Made by a program: the position numbers and the translations under genes
The notes under the pieces: model-generated
The model's database searches: none
What the model was told of the DNA's origin: nothing
The model's input: only the letters and a program-made list of their open reading frames with translations
Shown here: one piece after another, positions 23,395-34,656 of the stretch
How the letters are laid out: the number at the start of each line of letters is the position of its first letter
Position numbering within the stretch: position 1 is the first letter of the stretch
Assembly: GCF_019059575.1 (NCBI RefSeq)
Contig: NW_024882982.1
Span: 1-64,000 of the forward strand
Reading direction: 5' to 3'
Source: Amphibalanus amphitrite
Taxonomy: Eukaryota; Arthropoda; Thecostraca; Balanomorpha; Balanidae
Length of the DNA stretch: 64,000 nt

Positions 23395-23712
23395 GCTGAG
23401 TCGATGGATTCTCGGGTGACTCCGACTCCAACCCCGACTCCGGCTTAAGAGATCGACTCCGACTCCGACTCCGACTGCAGCTCTATCTCCGGACGTTTGT
23501 CTTAAAATCTATTCCGTGATAATAAAGCTCATAGTGGAGATGCTTTTATCGCCGCCAACAGGTGCAGAGCATGACGCTGAGCCATGCAGCGTTAACTCCG
23601 ACTCCGGAGTCGGTGTCGGTAAGATTTTTGCGATTCTGACTCCGACTCCGACTCCGGGCAGAACTGACGACCCCGACCGACTCCGGCTCCGACTCTGACT
23701 CTGCAGCCCTGC
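23395..23712 (+). repeat. GACTCC-type dispersed repeat, copy 1
   Basis: Arrays of CGACTCCGACTCC hexamer-like units (23410-23480, 23595-23710) bounded by CAGGGCTGCTGAGTCGATGG on the left and CTGCAGCCCTGCAAAG on the right, so the outer CAGGGCTGC / GCAGCCCTG form a short inverted pair. Copies recur at 25630-25885 and, reversed, at 27340-27415, so this is a mobile dispersed family and not only a local microsatellite. Confidence 0.75.
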
Positions 23713-24550
23713 AAAGTGACCCCTTATTTAGTGACCGCAGTGCGTATGAGACAGAGCTCCCTCCCTGGTATGGGTCCGCTCAGCGTGGCTGTCATACATT
23801 TTACATACAGTACCGGCGGGGCTACATTGTTCGGTTACCGACAGACGGGTCTGGAAAGACATCGCCTAGTCAGACAGCATAGCCAGACGTCTGGCATACA
23901 TGGTTCATGTGCTTCGGTCTCACCAGAACTAAGGGTAAATGGATGGTGGCCTTCAGAGTATTCCTATTACTGAATGTTACCTGATGTCGGTCCTCTTCCG
24001 CTTCCGATTCAGCTTCAACAAGACAATGTCCCTGAAAACGCATGGATTAGGTACTAAATTGGCCACGAGATAACACACAAATAGCCCTAGCTCAGTTTTG
24101 TGCGTTCTGTGCGTGCATGAAACTGTTGAAATACCAACGCATGTTTGTGAAGGGCCAGGTGAATAAATATCTTATCCAACGTTATTTCTAAATTACCTAT
24201 ACCGCATTTATACCTTCCGCCTGTTTCCTCTTAGCACGCCGGCAGCGTTAGCTACTTGTAGTCCTAGTCCGTAGCAGAAGCTTTCATTTCCTTTCCTAGA
24301 TGGCGTTAGTAGTAGACGCCTGAAGCTAGACTGTGCCGCACGACAGCCGTTTCCCATCCCGTCCCACAGATGGCAGCAGCAGCGTATGTCTGATGCCAAT
24401 GCGTGAGAGTCGCAGCAGTTTGGTACAAAACTCGGATTGGAATTCAATGGGGACTCATCAAATACAGCGAATAGCGAAAAACAACGAGCTGGAAAGAGCA
24501 AAGCCGATCTCCGGAGTCGTCTGTTTGCGGGCTGTCATTCCCATCTGTTT

Positions 24551-24597
24551 ACTGCATCCCTATAGGGATGCAGTAGTGCGGCAGCTAGCTGCCGCAC
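24551..24597. other. Two adjacent perfect palindromes
   Basis: A 24-bp perfect palindrome at 24551-24574 (half-site ACTGCATCCCTA) is followed after one base by a 22-bp perfect palindrome at 24576-24597 (half-site GTGCGGCAGCT). Neither belongs to an element I could bound. Possibilities include abutting transposon ends or a dimeric protein-binding site. Confidence 0.85.
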
Positions 24598-25589
24598 GCT
24601 CATTTTAGGCTTTAATTTGGAGACACGGCACTTTTGTTTCTTTAAAAATGCTAACTTACATTTTAGTGTGTAGTGAAACCAACGGATTACATTTACAAAA
24701 CCTGCAACACTTTCCATAGCTAGAATGTCTTTAAATAATTGAAACTTTGTGAGACCCCCAGGTCATGGAAGACTGCATGATGACAAATGCTGGCATAATG
24801 TTTACCACCCAACCGTGGTTTGGCCAGGGTTTCATTTCCGATTTTATTCCTCTTTACGAGATCATGTCCTCGCTACATCTGCTGAAGTTTTTGTTTTGTT
24901 GGGAGAAAAAGCCCAATTCGGCCTGAAAACATCATTGCAGACTCAGAGTTATGGAATGATAGGGCAGGGTGTAGACATTGGCCGGTATGGACCAGCGACG
25001 CGACGTTACGCCGCAGCAGCAGAGACAGCCCCTGTGAGACGTGAGTGTTATGATGGGACAGCCAGCCCTGCGGCCAAACGGTCACCCCGAGGAAGGTGTA
25101 TGCCATCCTGACGTTGATTTGCCCTCATTACTGGTTGTCTGGTGCAGGGGTGACCGCCAGCCCGGAAAGGGAGACGTGAGAGGGGTTTACGAATCGATTT
25201 GTCTTGAGGAAGGCAAGGATGGATGCCTCGTTCTATCACCTAGGTATTTCTCCCCTCATGAACCGACCCGATGATGACCTCATGATCTGATCACCCCCCC
25301 CCCCCCCCCTGGTCGTCCCGTCCCTCGCTCAGGCGCTGCCTGTCCGGCGCCGTGTGGCATTGGCACTGCCACCTGGTGCCGATATTCGGAACTACGCCGA
25401 CTGCGGCGTCACCTACATAGACTGGCGACTGAGCAGTGAACACTGAACACGGTGATGAAATTGGGATTGGCTGAAAACCTAGCTCGACGTGGGAAACCAC
25501 TGCTTTCATAAGTACCAAAGTTTTGCTTTGGTCACATACCTTTAGAACCTGAACCCTCATCCGACATGAGTACTACCAGCTTCCAAGAG

Positions 25590-26045
25590 GTATGCTCCCG
25601 GGCGGTGGAGTGACTGTTAACGGGACTGGGCAGGGATGCGGAGTTGATGGATTTTTGGTGACTCCGACTCAAACTCTGACTCCGATTCCGGCTTTAAAAA
25701 ACCAGCTCCGACTCCGACTCCGGGCAGAACTGTCGACTCCGACCGACTCCAACTCCGAATCTAACTCCGCGGACCTCGCAGGGGTGCGAACTCGATGGAA
25801 CTTCGATGACTCCGACTCCGGTCAGAGCTATCAACTCGACCCACTCCGATTCCGACTCCGACTCCCACTCCGCAGCCCTCGGGCCGTGTGGCCTGTCCAT
25901 GTGATAAGCTCAGTCAAGGCGGAGCACCAGGCCCCAGAGTGGCCATCCAGCACAATGTCTCCCCCTAATTCATATCGTCCTTTCGACACTGAAAACTGGT
26001 CTCCTTAGACCTGAAGGACGTTACCCAACGAAACAAATAAACAAT
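25590..26045 (+). repeat. SINE-like dispersed repeat, copy 2, interrupted
   Basis: The left part (GGAGTGACTGTTAACGGGAC, near 25607) and the right part (GTGTGGCCTGTCCATGTGAT, then CAATGTCTCCCCCTAATTC, ending in AAACAAATAAACAATG) match copy 1 at 14215-14485 around the block GACTGTTAGCGGGGCTGGG / TGGCCTGTCCATG. A GACTCC-type repeat (about 25630-25885) is inserted exactly between those parts, so the SINE-like copy is the older of the two. Confidence 0.65.
25630..25885 (+). repeat. GACTCC-type dispersed repeat, copy 2
   Basis: Same arrangement as copy 1: CAGGGATGCGGAGTTGATGG at the left edge, GACTCC arrays through the body, and CTCCGCAGCCCTCG at the right edge. It lies inside SINE-like copy 2. 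Confidence 0.75.
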
Positions 26046-27339
26046 GTCAGAATAGCTCATAAAGGGAGACTGAGTGGGGCATCTTTGTGTCTCGCTTTAG
26101 GAAAGTAGAGCATGTTTTACAAGTTTATTTTGAAATGTACATTTGAAGGATTCGCATACATGTCATGAACGTTTACAGGGCTATCAAAGCTTTCCTGAGT
26201 TCATTGCTCATATTGAATACCACATGAAGGTTACGGCCGGGTATTTTATCAAATTAAACGTTGAAGAGCCGCGCATTACCGACGATTCAGTTGAACAAGT
26301 TGGAAGTCTGACGTTCAAATAGTGCCGAGAGCCGTTCATTTGAAGCTTTGGCGTCTCATCTCTACACGTGACCTGAGTCTTCTGAGCCGGGAATAAATTC
26401 ACCACGCCAGTGAGCAAACACGCGAGCAGCCCAGAGGGCCCGTACTGGGGCCACCTGGCTGGCCCCGGGTCGGATATTTGCATCACAAATAGACACTATT
26501 TCTAACTGCTGTGGAATATAAGAATGAATCATAACATACTGAAGCATAAGACAACAAGTTCTCTTTTGTTATGTTTGCAAATCCTTGGCACGAAAAAAAG
26601 CGTTGTCTAAAACAGCATGCAAATGGTTCTATATCGACTTTCTGTTGGTGCATAGCATGCATGCATATATAATTATATATTGTCACGCTTAGTACCTATC
26701 TGACGTGGTCTAGGTAGTAGGTATCTTCAGTCATAAATCTTACATGTTAACAGCTGTCGATACGGACGACAGGGGAGTGTATCCGCCCTCAGAAGCAAAA
26801 GACAACAAAACGACAGCTGACTGAGACTGGTTTGACAATTCAATATACCCTGGGTTTGACAGCCCCGGTGCTGAATTACATTTGCTATGCCAGATGCCAC
26901 GTGACCTAGGTAGCCATTGCAACCCCAACTGACTCTTAAGCTATGCTATATATATGGTCACCAGAGAAGAGTGAACGTCCATTGGTGGTGGCCGAGTCGC
27001 GACCTTTCCAACTATAGCCGAGCCGTCACAATCGGAAAGGTCACCGCCGACGGCCGGAAGGGGTCACCGGGTCAATGGTGTCCATCTGCCAGGCAGAAAT
27101 AGGACCCTAGACCATCCATGTCAACTGCGATTCAGTCCAATGTTTAGTTCCGTTGTGTGATTACACTTGATTTGAGGACATCTTGCAAAAAGATTATCCT
27201 GAAAAACATATGCAGCCAAATAAGATTAAACCAAAATTGTGTGCAGCATTGCTCTGTGTGAGGTGGATTTAATAAAATGTCGTAACCCTGCAATGATGCC
27301 TATTCATCAATAGACAAAAAAGACTCAAAGAGAGGAGTC

Positions 27340-27415
27340 AGAGTGGGAGTTGATTTTTGGAAGCTGGAGTCGGGGCCGGAGTCACTGAAAATCCATCGGC
27401 TCCGCACCCCTGAAT
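27340..27415 (-). repeat. GACTCC-type dispersed repeat, truncated copy 3
   Basis: GGAGTCGGGGCCGGAGTCAC and ATCCATCGGCTCCGCACCCC match the reverse complement of the end of copies 1 and 2. Only about 75 bp remains. Confidence 0.65.
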
Positions 27416-28018
27416 AAAAGCACAAAGTGTAAGTAATAAATCATTATAAAATAACTGTCAAATAAAGCAGGCTGCGTCAGCCTGCTAAATTGTTGCCCAT
27501 GGCTCGTATTACTGCGACTGTTGCTGCACATTGCTGTGGATTATGACAATTCAAAATTAAATATTGCAAGCCCTATCGAACGTTTCGAAGGTTAACCGCC
27601 ATTTCTAACCAACATACCGAAGCTTCACAAAAGTCCATGCAAATCTAAGCATCAATTTATCCATGCCACCAGCCGAATATCATTTACGACTTGAATTTTA
27701 TTGACGGACGTTGGCGCACAAATCAACCCGTGCATATTTCAACGGTTGGTCTGCAACGCTGCGTTTGGTAAGGTGCGTTGATGCAACAGCAGTAATCAGT
27801 CTGGTGACCGGCCGGGCTATTATTTGATAGTGTTGGGGGATCATCGCAATGACACTGCAACCCCAGCGGTCCGAAACGACCTCTCGATGGCCGTTTCAAT
27901 GCTGGGCGGTAAATGCAATCCGGACATCGGAGGAGAAATGAGTTGTGTCGCCGACAGAGTTGGTCAGTCCTGTGCAGGTAACGACTGTCAGACTGCTGCT
28001 GACACTCTTCGAGACAAC

Positions 28019-30121
28019 ATGTGCCGAGCCGCTCACCCTCAGCTGTTAGCTTCTCTGCAGACATCCCTCCTGCTGCTGCTGCTGCTGCTGGTGGTGCTGC
28101 TGTCAAACAGTTTGCTGCCGAAGATTGCTGCTGGGAGCGTTGCTACGAATCCCAGAGGGGCGCTGGTTCGTGGGACAGCTTTTTGGAATGACTCTGAACT
28201 CATCTCGTGGGACATTGCCAAGAGACCTCAAATGAAGCTTACGTCAGATGTCTGTGATGACACTAGCGCCAATCAGACCCCTGGCTGTGCCCTAGCATCA
28301 GCATATAATAGTTCCCTCGAACCCTCCACCAACGAGCACTCCATGTTGAACTCAAAATCAAACATCAGCCAGCTGTCACGTATCCTGATGAAGATCTGCA
28401 ATGATGAAGATGTTGTTTTCGTGAAGGACGCTCCTCTGTCCCCTGACGCTTCTGGGGATAAGAGTTCTGCGGCGGTGACCGAGCCCGCCGGCCTCTGGTC
28501 ATTGCTGAGCAGCCACAGCCGCTCTGTACAGCTGGTGGAACTGAAGGACAACATTCTATTATCGGCACCACACGCCCAAGCCATCACCGTGCGACACGCC
28601 ACAGCCAGGGTCTGCATCTTCTGGCTGCGGGACGCCACCTGGAGCCACCTGGATCCGGACGACCCGGAGACGTTCGTGGACGGCTGGGGCACCCGCTGCC
28701 GCCGGCTGGTGGTGGTCGAGAGTCGCCGCGAGCCGGACGCCTCGGCCGTGACGCGTCTGGTGAGGTACAGCCACGCGCAGACGATCTCGTCACTGATGGT
28801 AGGCGAGGGAGGAGCAGACGACGTCCAGGTGCTGGGGCACAGTATCGACTGTGTGCGTCAGCAGATGGAGCCGAGGGTGCTGTTCGACTCGAGGCAGGCG
28901 CGGCAGTCGGCGGGGCAGTTGTACGTGAGGAACCGGGCTCTACTGCAAGGCCACCATCTACGAGTAGCCTCTACAGTGGACTCTGACACCCCGTACATCA
29001 CTGTCGACCCCAACAACCCGGACGATCTCATAGGAGTCGAGGCTGAGATGCTGCGCACTGTGTCGGCTGCTCTGGGTTTCAGCTACACCCTGCTGAAGCC
29101 GGCCAGTACGGATGGTCTGTTCGGCTCTCAGCGTCCGGACGGGTCGTGGACGGGCGTTATTGGGCTGATTGTTGAAGGCGAGGCAGATATGGCGGTCGGG
29201 GATATCTCGGTGACGCTGGAGCGCAGCGCCGCCGTCGACTACGCGTACCCGTTCCACATCGAGCCGGTGTCGTTCTTCATGCTGCGCCCGGAGGCGCTGC
29301 CGCGCTGGCTGGTGATCGCGGCGCCGTTCGACGCCTCCACGTGGCTGCTGCTGCTGCTGGCTCTGCTGTCTGTTGTTTTCACCCTGCGACTGCTGGGTGT
29401 GACCGCCTCCTGCGCTGTGGGCGCCGCCTGGGCGGCCCTGATGCGGCAGACGATACAGCTGCGACCGCCGCTGGGCACCGGCTCGGCCCACCGGCTCCTG
29501 CTGGGTGCCTGGCTGGCCTTCTGTCTGACGCTGACCATCTGCTACCAGACGCTGCTGACCTCACAGCTGTCCGTCCCGCAGTACCCGGCGCCCATCGACA
29601 GCCTCAAGCAGCTGGCGCTCTCCCCGTACCGTGCCCAGGCTGCGCACAAAATCGCCGTCAGCCAGTACCTGGAGACGTTCCGCGGCACCAACTCTGTCAT
29701 GGCGCGCATCCCCGAGAAACTGAGCTTCTTCGGGGTGGAGAACCGCCTGCGGGGTCTGCCCATCAGGTCCGACACGGCCTACATCGAGGAGCTGGCCATG
29801 TTGCGCCGCGAGGTGGCCGACCGACCCAACGGCGAGCGCTACTACATCTCCAAAGCGCGCTTCTACCTGACGGGCCTGGCGTGGCCGATCCGTGCGGGGG
29901 CGTGCTTCCGGCCGCTGCTGGACCGCGCCGTGCTGCGGCTGCTGCAGGCCGGCCTGGTCCAGCACTGGATGTACGAGGACGTGCACGCTGCTGACGACCA
30001 CGCCACGGCCCAGCCGCTGACCGTGGACGACCTCAGCGCCGCCTTCCTGGCGCTGGCGGCCGGCGCCGGACTGGCCACCGTCAGCTTCTTCCTGGAGGTG
30101 GCCCTGGGGAAGCGACGCTGA
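28019..30121 (+). CDS. Divergent ionotropic receptor (IR, ionotropic-glutamate-receptor-like), intronless
   Basis: Predicted ligand-gated cation channel of the protostome IR family, which usually serves chemosensation in sensory dendrites. From the ATG at 28019 the protein is 700 residues. I prefer this start because it gives a signal peptide (hydrophobic core about residues 16-29, encoded partly by CTG repeats) and has A at -3; the frame is open back to an ATG at 27824 (765 residues). The S1 lobe is about 313-435 and retains the ligand-contact arginine R402 in ISVTLERSAAVDYAYPF; the aligned GluA2 Pro and Thr positions are Asp395 and Ser397. M1 is about 437-461, pore loop 469-482, M3 491-515 with CYQTLLTSQLSVP in place of SYTANLAAF, S2 520-670, M4 672-696. 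Three N-X-S/T sites lie before S1. The N-terminal region is short and no full amino-terminal domain is seen, as in divergent IRs. No AATAAA occurs before transposon B, 143 bp downstream. The ligand is unknown. Confidence 0.9.
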   Translation: MCRAAHPQLLASLQTSLLLLLLLLVVLLSNSLLPKIAAGSVATNPRGALVRGTAFWNDSELISWDIAKRPQMKLTSDVCDDTSANQTPGCALASAYNSSLEPSTNEHSMLNSKSNISQLSRILMKICNDEDVVFVKDAPLSPDASGDKSSAAVTEPAGLWSLLSSHSRSVQLVELKDNILLSAPHAQAITVRHATARVCIFWLRDATWSHLDPDDPETFVDGWGTRCRRLVVVESRREPDASAVTRLVRYSHAQTISSLMVGEGGADDVQVLGHSIDCVRQQMEPRVLFDSRQARQSAGQLYVRNRALLQGHHLRVASTVDSDTPYITVDPNNPDDLIGVEAEMLRTVSAALGFSYTLLKPASTDGLFGSQRPDGSWTGVIGLIVEGEADMAVGDISVTLERSAAVDYAYPFHIEPVSFFMLRPEALPRWLVIAAPFDASTWLLLLLALLSVVFTLRLLGVTASCAVGAAWAALMRQTIQLRPPLGTGSAHRLLLGAWLAFCLTLTICYQTLLTSQLSVPQYPAPIDSLKQLALSPYRAQAAHKIAVSQYLETFRGTNSVMARIPEKLSFFGVENRLRGLPIRSDTAYIEELAMLRREVADRPNGERYYISKARFYLTGLAWPIRAGACFRPLLDRAVLRLLQAGLVQHWMYEDVHAADDHATAQPLTVDDLSAAFLALAAGAGLATVSFFLEVALGKRR

Positions 30122-30263
30122 GCACCACCACCCTGATAGAGATTTGCGCCAGGCTCCAGTAGTGTCCCTAACAGAATGCTCACATTTCAGTGCATCACAG
30201 CTCACTGTGTAGCCTCCATGTAGTCTATGTGGTCTAAGCATGGCGTTTAGCTCAGGGCTTTAA

Positions 30264-31470
30264 CCCGGCACCGCCTGGGCTATTTCCGTACCCACGACAG
30301 CCTGGGGGGGGGGGGGGTCGGATCCGACCCCCCCTGTTATCTCGAGAGCCAATGGTCGCATCGAGCCCCGCGAGGCGGCGTTCGAAAGGTCTCTACGAGA
30401 CCTTCCCAAAGCACTCTTAAGATTTTGAGATTGAGGTCAACTTTCGGGTCAAGGTCAGGTCAAAGGTCAAATTCTGGGGTTTTACATGATTAGGCTTACG
30501 GACAGCGGAATCGATAGCTGCTGCTCGAAACTCACCAAAAATGACCTCAAAGGCCTAGTGAAGGTACCATGTAAGTATAGAGGTCATACTAAGTACGGGT
30601 CAAGGTCAGGTCAGGTCACGAAAGGTCACGGTTTTCACTTTCTGCTACATGGGCGTGCAACACATGTTTTATGGCTTATTTTTCACGCCGAATCCGATGG
30701 TAATGGTTATATGTGACCCCAATTCACTTTGCTGGTGATAAGTGTGCATTGAAAGCATAAAAAATCGTTTATACTAAACAAGGGCTGAGAAAAAGGGTCA
30801 TTTTTTCAACTTTTTATTTTTGACATAAAAATGCACTTTTCTAGACGAGCTTTGTCCCAGGAATCTAGTGGTGCCATTTGTTTTCACATGCCATGTTCAG
30901 AAGTGCCTCTAATTCACGAAAATGCTAATGACGTCACCATGCCCTATGCATGTTGGAGCTATTTTTTACAATTTGGGGGTCAAAAATCAAGATAGAAAGA
31001 TGAAATTTGGGACATCTAATGTTCTAATAGAGCTCTATAACATATATTCCGGTTTTTTGGAAATTCTCAAAATTTTGGATTTTATTAGCTGTTTTCCAAA
31101 AAATGTAGTTTTTTGAATTTTTAGGGGTGAAAAACGCATTTTATGGAAAATCCGAGATAGCCATTTTAAAGAACTTGTTGAGTTGCGTATGTTCATGTCC
31201 TTAATTTGCAATTTCCTTTAAACCCTGATTTTTGGTGATTTTTTAAACAATTACCACTTTTTGACTAAAAACGCCATGTAGTTACATCACTAAAATCGAT
31301 ATATCTCAAAAGTTTTTGAAATTTTTTTCTTAAAAATTACACAGATGACGTCAACTTGATGGGGGAGAAGGTATGCCAAGTTTCAAGTTGATAGCGTAAG
31401 CGGTTCTTGAGTTATTCAAGAAAAACGGAGGGGGGTCGGATCCGACCCCCCGCCCCCAGGCGGTCGCGGG
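30264..31470. mobile_element. piggyBac-like non-autonomous element B (TTAA target site)
   Basis: TTAA flanks both ends (30260-30263 and 31471-31474). Termini CCCGGCACCGCCTGGG and, as reverse complement, CCCGCGACCGCCTGGG form a strong inverted repeat. A perfect palindrome with core GGGTCGGATCCGACCC bounded by longer G and C runs occurs just inside both ends (about 30303-30336 and 31430-31452). The interior includes AGGTCA half-sites in the left third and two TGACGTCA palindromes, with an AT-rich centre and no transposase. It begins 143 bp after the IR stop codon, so it may affect that gene's 3' end. Confidence 0.85.
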
Positions 31471-31479
31471 TTAACTGGT

Positions 31480-32750
31480 AACTAACGAAGACCGCCACGC
31501 CAAGCCCATGGGGCTTCGGTCCACTTTTTATCGACACCTGCAACACGTTACAAGTTCGGATTAAATCACGACCGGTAAATGGGAGCGCACGAGGTCGGGA
31601 TGGCAACTCCTAACTACGGAGCAGTATCTGCATTAAGCTCTGCTTATTGTATAGCACCTGAATCACCATCACCTGCTACCGAAATCAGTTGGAAACTAAC
31701 ACTGTCGTCATATCACTCGTATCCACATGCCCACTCCATGAGTTGATTGGGCTGCTTTCTGTTCCATTTTAAGTTTGTACTCAATAGTCAAAACCATAAC
31801 AGGACCACATAGGATAAGAAGATAAAGGGAATGAATGGATGCATAAAACTGAGTCGACCACCGGGAAGCAGCTGAGCCCTTCCCGATGAGACTATAACTG
31901 TCGAAGCACCATTAGATAATAGATTCCTAGTAATAAAGTGATAGAAAAAGGCTGCGCTTCGATGACATCTGGATGCCAAGAGCTTCTGAAACTGGTATGA
32001 TGTGCAAAGCTCGCTATCTCTAAGCGATGACCGACCAACTCATACGGTAAATATGACATGCTCAAGCGACAGAAAACTACGAACTCCCGTCACAGAGCCA
32101 GGAAAGCCACCCTGAGCGCGGCAGCAGCGCTCACCATTGGTTCAGTCCCTCTCCGGCAGAGGGCGTCCTTCACCGGCGGTACCTCCCACCTAGGTGGCGC
32201 TCAGGCTCGCTATGCTGAGCGCTTCATCAACGACAGTTTGTAATCCAACTTATCTCATTTTTGTAATTGTGGAAAATGCTGGTGTGTTAAAGCATATCTC
32301 ATGTCAAGTAGCGATAAGGCAAGCTTGGAAAGCAAATGCTGAGCTCTCCATCGGCACCGCAATGTGTTGTCCAAATACATGATCGTTTAAACGTAACGTC
32401 AAGAATGTAGGTGAGAGCGCACCTTTGTCTATCAAGACCTTCACTATGTAATCGCTGAGGTGGTAAAAAAGTAGCGTTGAAATAGACTACTCAAATTTGT
32501 TTTAGCCGACCGTTTACGTGTATGCTTCCTTACATGCCAACAGTCTCTAAAGGGAAATGCAGGTATCTCTACGTAATTCCTTAGACGACGAAAATGATGT
32601 GTTTACAGATAGCCTTTTCGCCGTCCAGCTGGCTGACCAGCTTCCCTAAAGGTTGTTACTTGTTATCGCGAGGTTCTCCTAAACGACCTCGTTTGTGCGG
32701 TGTTGACACAAAGGGTCCTCCAGTTCTAAATACTCTAAGCAGTTCGCCCT
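31480..32750. other. Unassigned noncoding stretch
   Basis: Only short, motif-free open frames. No repeat structure or RNA gene is recognised. Confidence 0.5.
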
Positions 32751-32754
32751 CCCG

Positions 32755-32992
32755 TTTACTGTCTGTCTGCCCCTCCGTACGTCTTTCTGACCGTTCGTCC
32801 GTCCGTCTGTCCGTTTGTCCGTATAACCTCCTGTTTGTCCGTCCGTCCGTCTGTCCGTTCGTCCGTCCGTCCGTCCGTCCGTCCGTCTGTCCGTTTGTCC
32901 GTCGTCCTCCTGTCCGTCTGCCCTCCCGTCTTCCCGCCCTCCCGTCTGCCCGCTACCCGTCTGCCCGTCTGTCCGTCAGTGCCGCTCCCTGA
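32755..32992. repeat. (CCGT)n / CCGTCTGT tandem repeat
   Basis: Tetranucleotide-based array of CCGT with CTGT, TCGT and TTGT variants, degenerating on the right into CCCGTCTGCC units. The Arg/Ser/Val/Pro-rich open frames over it are artefacts of the repeat. Confidence 0.93.
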
Positions 32993-33715
32993 TCACCATC
33001 AGACCGCACCTCGCAACGGCTCCCTCCCGGAGCCGCCGTTCCGCCCGGTACCGGTCACACCGAGCTGCCGTTGCACGTTTGAATTTCGAAAAGTCTGCCG
33101 CCGACCGGGCCACGGTGACCTTGGTGTTGCACAGTGCCGTGCTGGACGCGGTGCGATGACGTATGGACCGGCGCGGCGATGCTCCTCCCCCTGCTAACCT
33201 TCACAGGGGAGGGGAGGCCACTGGGCCGCACCGGCAGATGCGAGAATGGGGGCTTCTGTTCTTCGGTATCACAAATTCGCATCAAATTCATCATGCAACT
33301 CAGGGCGTATCGTTATATTATGGAAGAACTATTTCAGGTTAATCTCAATACGAGCTGAACCTATTTCCCTACAGTCCACACCCATCGAAATAATGTTGCA
33401 ACCATATTTGCTACACCACGCAACACCTCTCACCCAAACAAACTTTGTAACGTTATCCCGACTTAACATAACGTCCTCCGGCCGAGTGACCGGCTGACTG
33501 GGACTGTCGCTTGTCTCGATCCCGTGACTGACTGGTGCAGGGGCGGCCATCTTGCTCAGCCCCCCCCCCCCTCCCCGTACTGGCCACCCCAGGTCCCCGG
33601 CCAGTTTTGGACAGATCCGTGAGCTCCGTACCGCCGGTCGCATCGGACGGCACTGAACGCTGAGTGAGGGCTGGAGGGACATATAGTTACATACTCGGGA
33701 TTGTAGGGAACGTTG

Positions 33716-33905
33716 TTGTGACAGTGGTGGTGACGACCACAGTGAAGGTGACAGTAGCGGTGGGACAGTGACAGTGCCAGTCGGTGACGGTAACAGTCGG
33801 TGACGGTGGTGGTGGTCACGAGAGCGGTGATGGAGACGGAGGCGGAGACCGAGACCGAGACCGAGACCCAAACCGAGACGGAGACGGAGACGGTGACGGT
33901 GGGGG
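33716..33905. repeat. GGTGACAGT / GAGACC-type degenerate satellite
   Basis: The left half consists of GTGACAGTGGTGGTGACG-like units and the right half of GAGACCGAGACCGAGACC and GAGACGGAGACGG units. The minus-strand open frames with Val-Ser and Leu-Gly repeats arise from this array. Confidence 0.85.
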
Positions 33906-34378
33906 TTGCTCTCAGTGATGAAGACATCCGCGGAACTGAATAAGTCATGGAAATATTCATGCACCCATACGTTATGTGACAGACGTTGTCTGAAGGTAAC
34001 ACCGATGCGCAAATGTTAAATCTCTGCAATGCTGCATACAAAAGACGGCGACACTGTAGCGATAAATAGCACAATCTGTTTTCTGTTCCCGTCCGTGTGA
34101 TGGTTCTGTCGGACGAATTTCAGTAAATTCACGTTAACTTCGATTAGTTGTTTATACTATTATACTTTGAGTCATTTGTAAACGTATACATGGTAGGACG
34201 CTTGTAGTAATGTCCAAATATATCGATAAAATCGCATATCCTTAGAGTTAACGTAACAGCGACTGAGATACAATACGCAATAAGCACGTCAGTGTAGCTG
34301 GCATTGTTTTACAGACGTCATTCCAAAATATTAATTTCTAGTTTCGCACGTTTATCGTCTTTTGTTGGATACGAACTA

Positions 34379-34656
34379 ATAGCCGTTTTACGACGGTCAT
34401 CTGGTACACATTTGGTGCAGATACGGTTGTAGATTTGGTGCATAGTTGGTCAAATTAGGTTTATTGCATTTCTTAAATGTTGTCAGTTTGTGTTCCACAG
34501 ATGCTTATATGCCTCATTTTTCAAATTATCAGACATTATGTTCGATTGAAACACAGAGATAAATTCAGGATATCAAGATATCTGTTGTTGGAGAATTGAT
34601 GCAAAATTGGTCAAATTAGGTGCATTCGCCAGATAGCCCGCCGGGAAAACGGCTAT
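34379..34656. mobile_element. Short terminal-inverted-repeat MITE
   Basis: Left end ATAGCCGTTTTACGACGG then TCATCTGG; right end CCAGATAGCCCGCCGGG then AAAACGGCTAT. They form an imperfect inverted repeat of about 27 bp around a 280-bp noncoding unit. Inside, TTGGTCAAATTAGGT occurs twice as a direct repeat (near 34447 and 34607). TA-rich flanks would suit a TA duplication, but this is not decisive. Confidence 0.7.

Noticed and set aside
28958-30241. Minus-strand and +2 frames inside the IR gene
   Set aside because: Shadows of a GC-rich coding region; the + frame alone shows family motifs and membrane segments.
32755-32992. CRISPR-like regularly spaced repeats
   Set aside because: It is a contiguous tetranucleotide array with no unique spacers, and the genome is eukaryotic.
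33329-34074. Minus-strand frames of 227 and 172 residues
   Set aside because: Much of each is translation of the GAGACC/GTGACA satellite; no domain is seen in the remainder.
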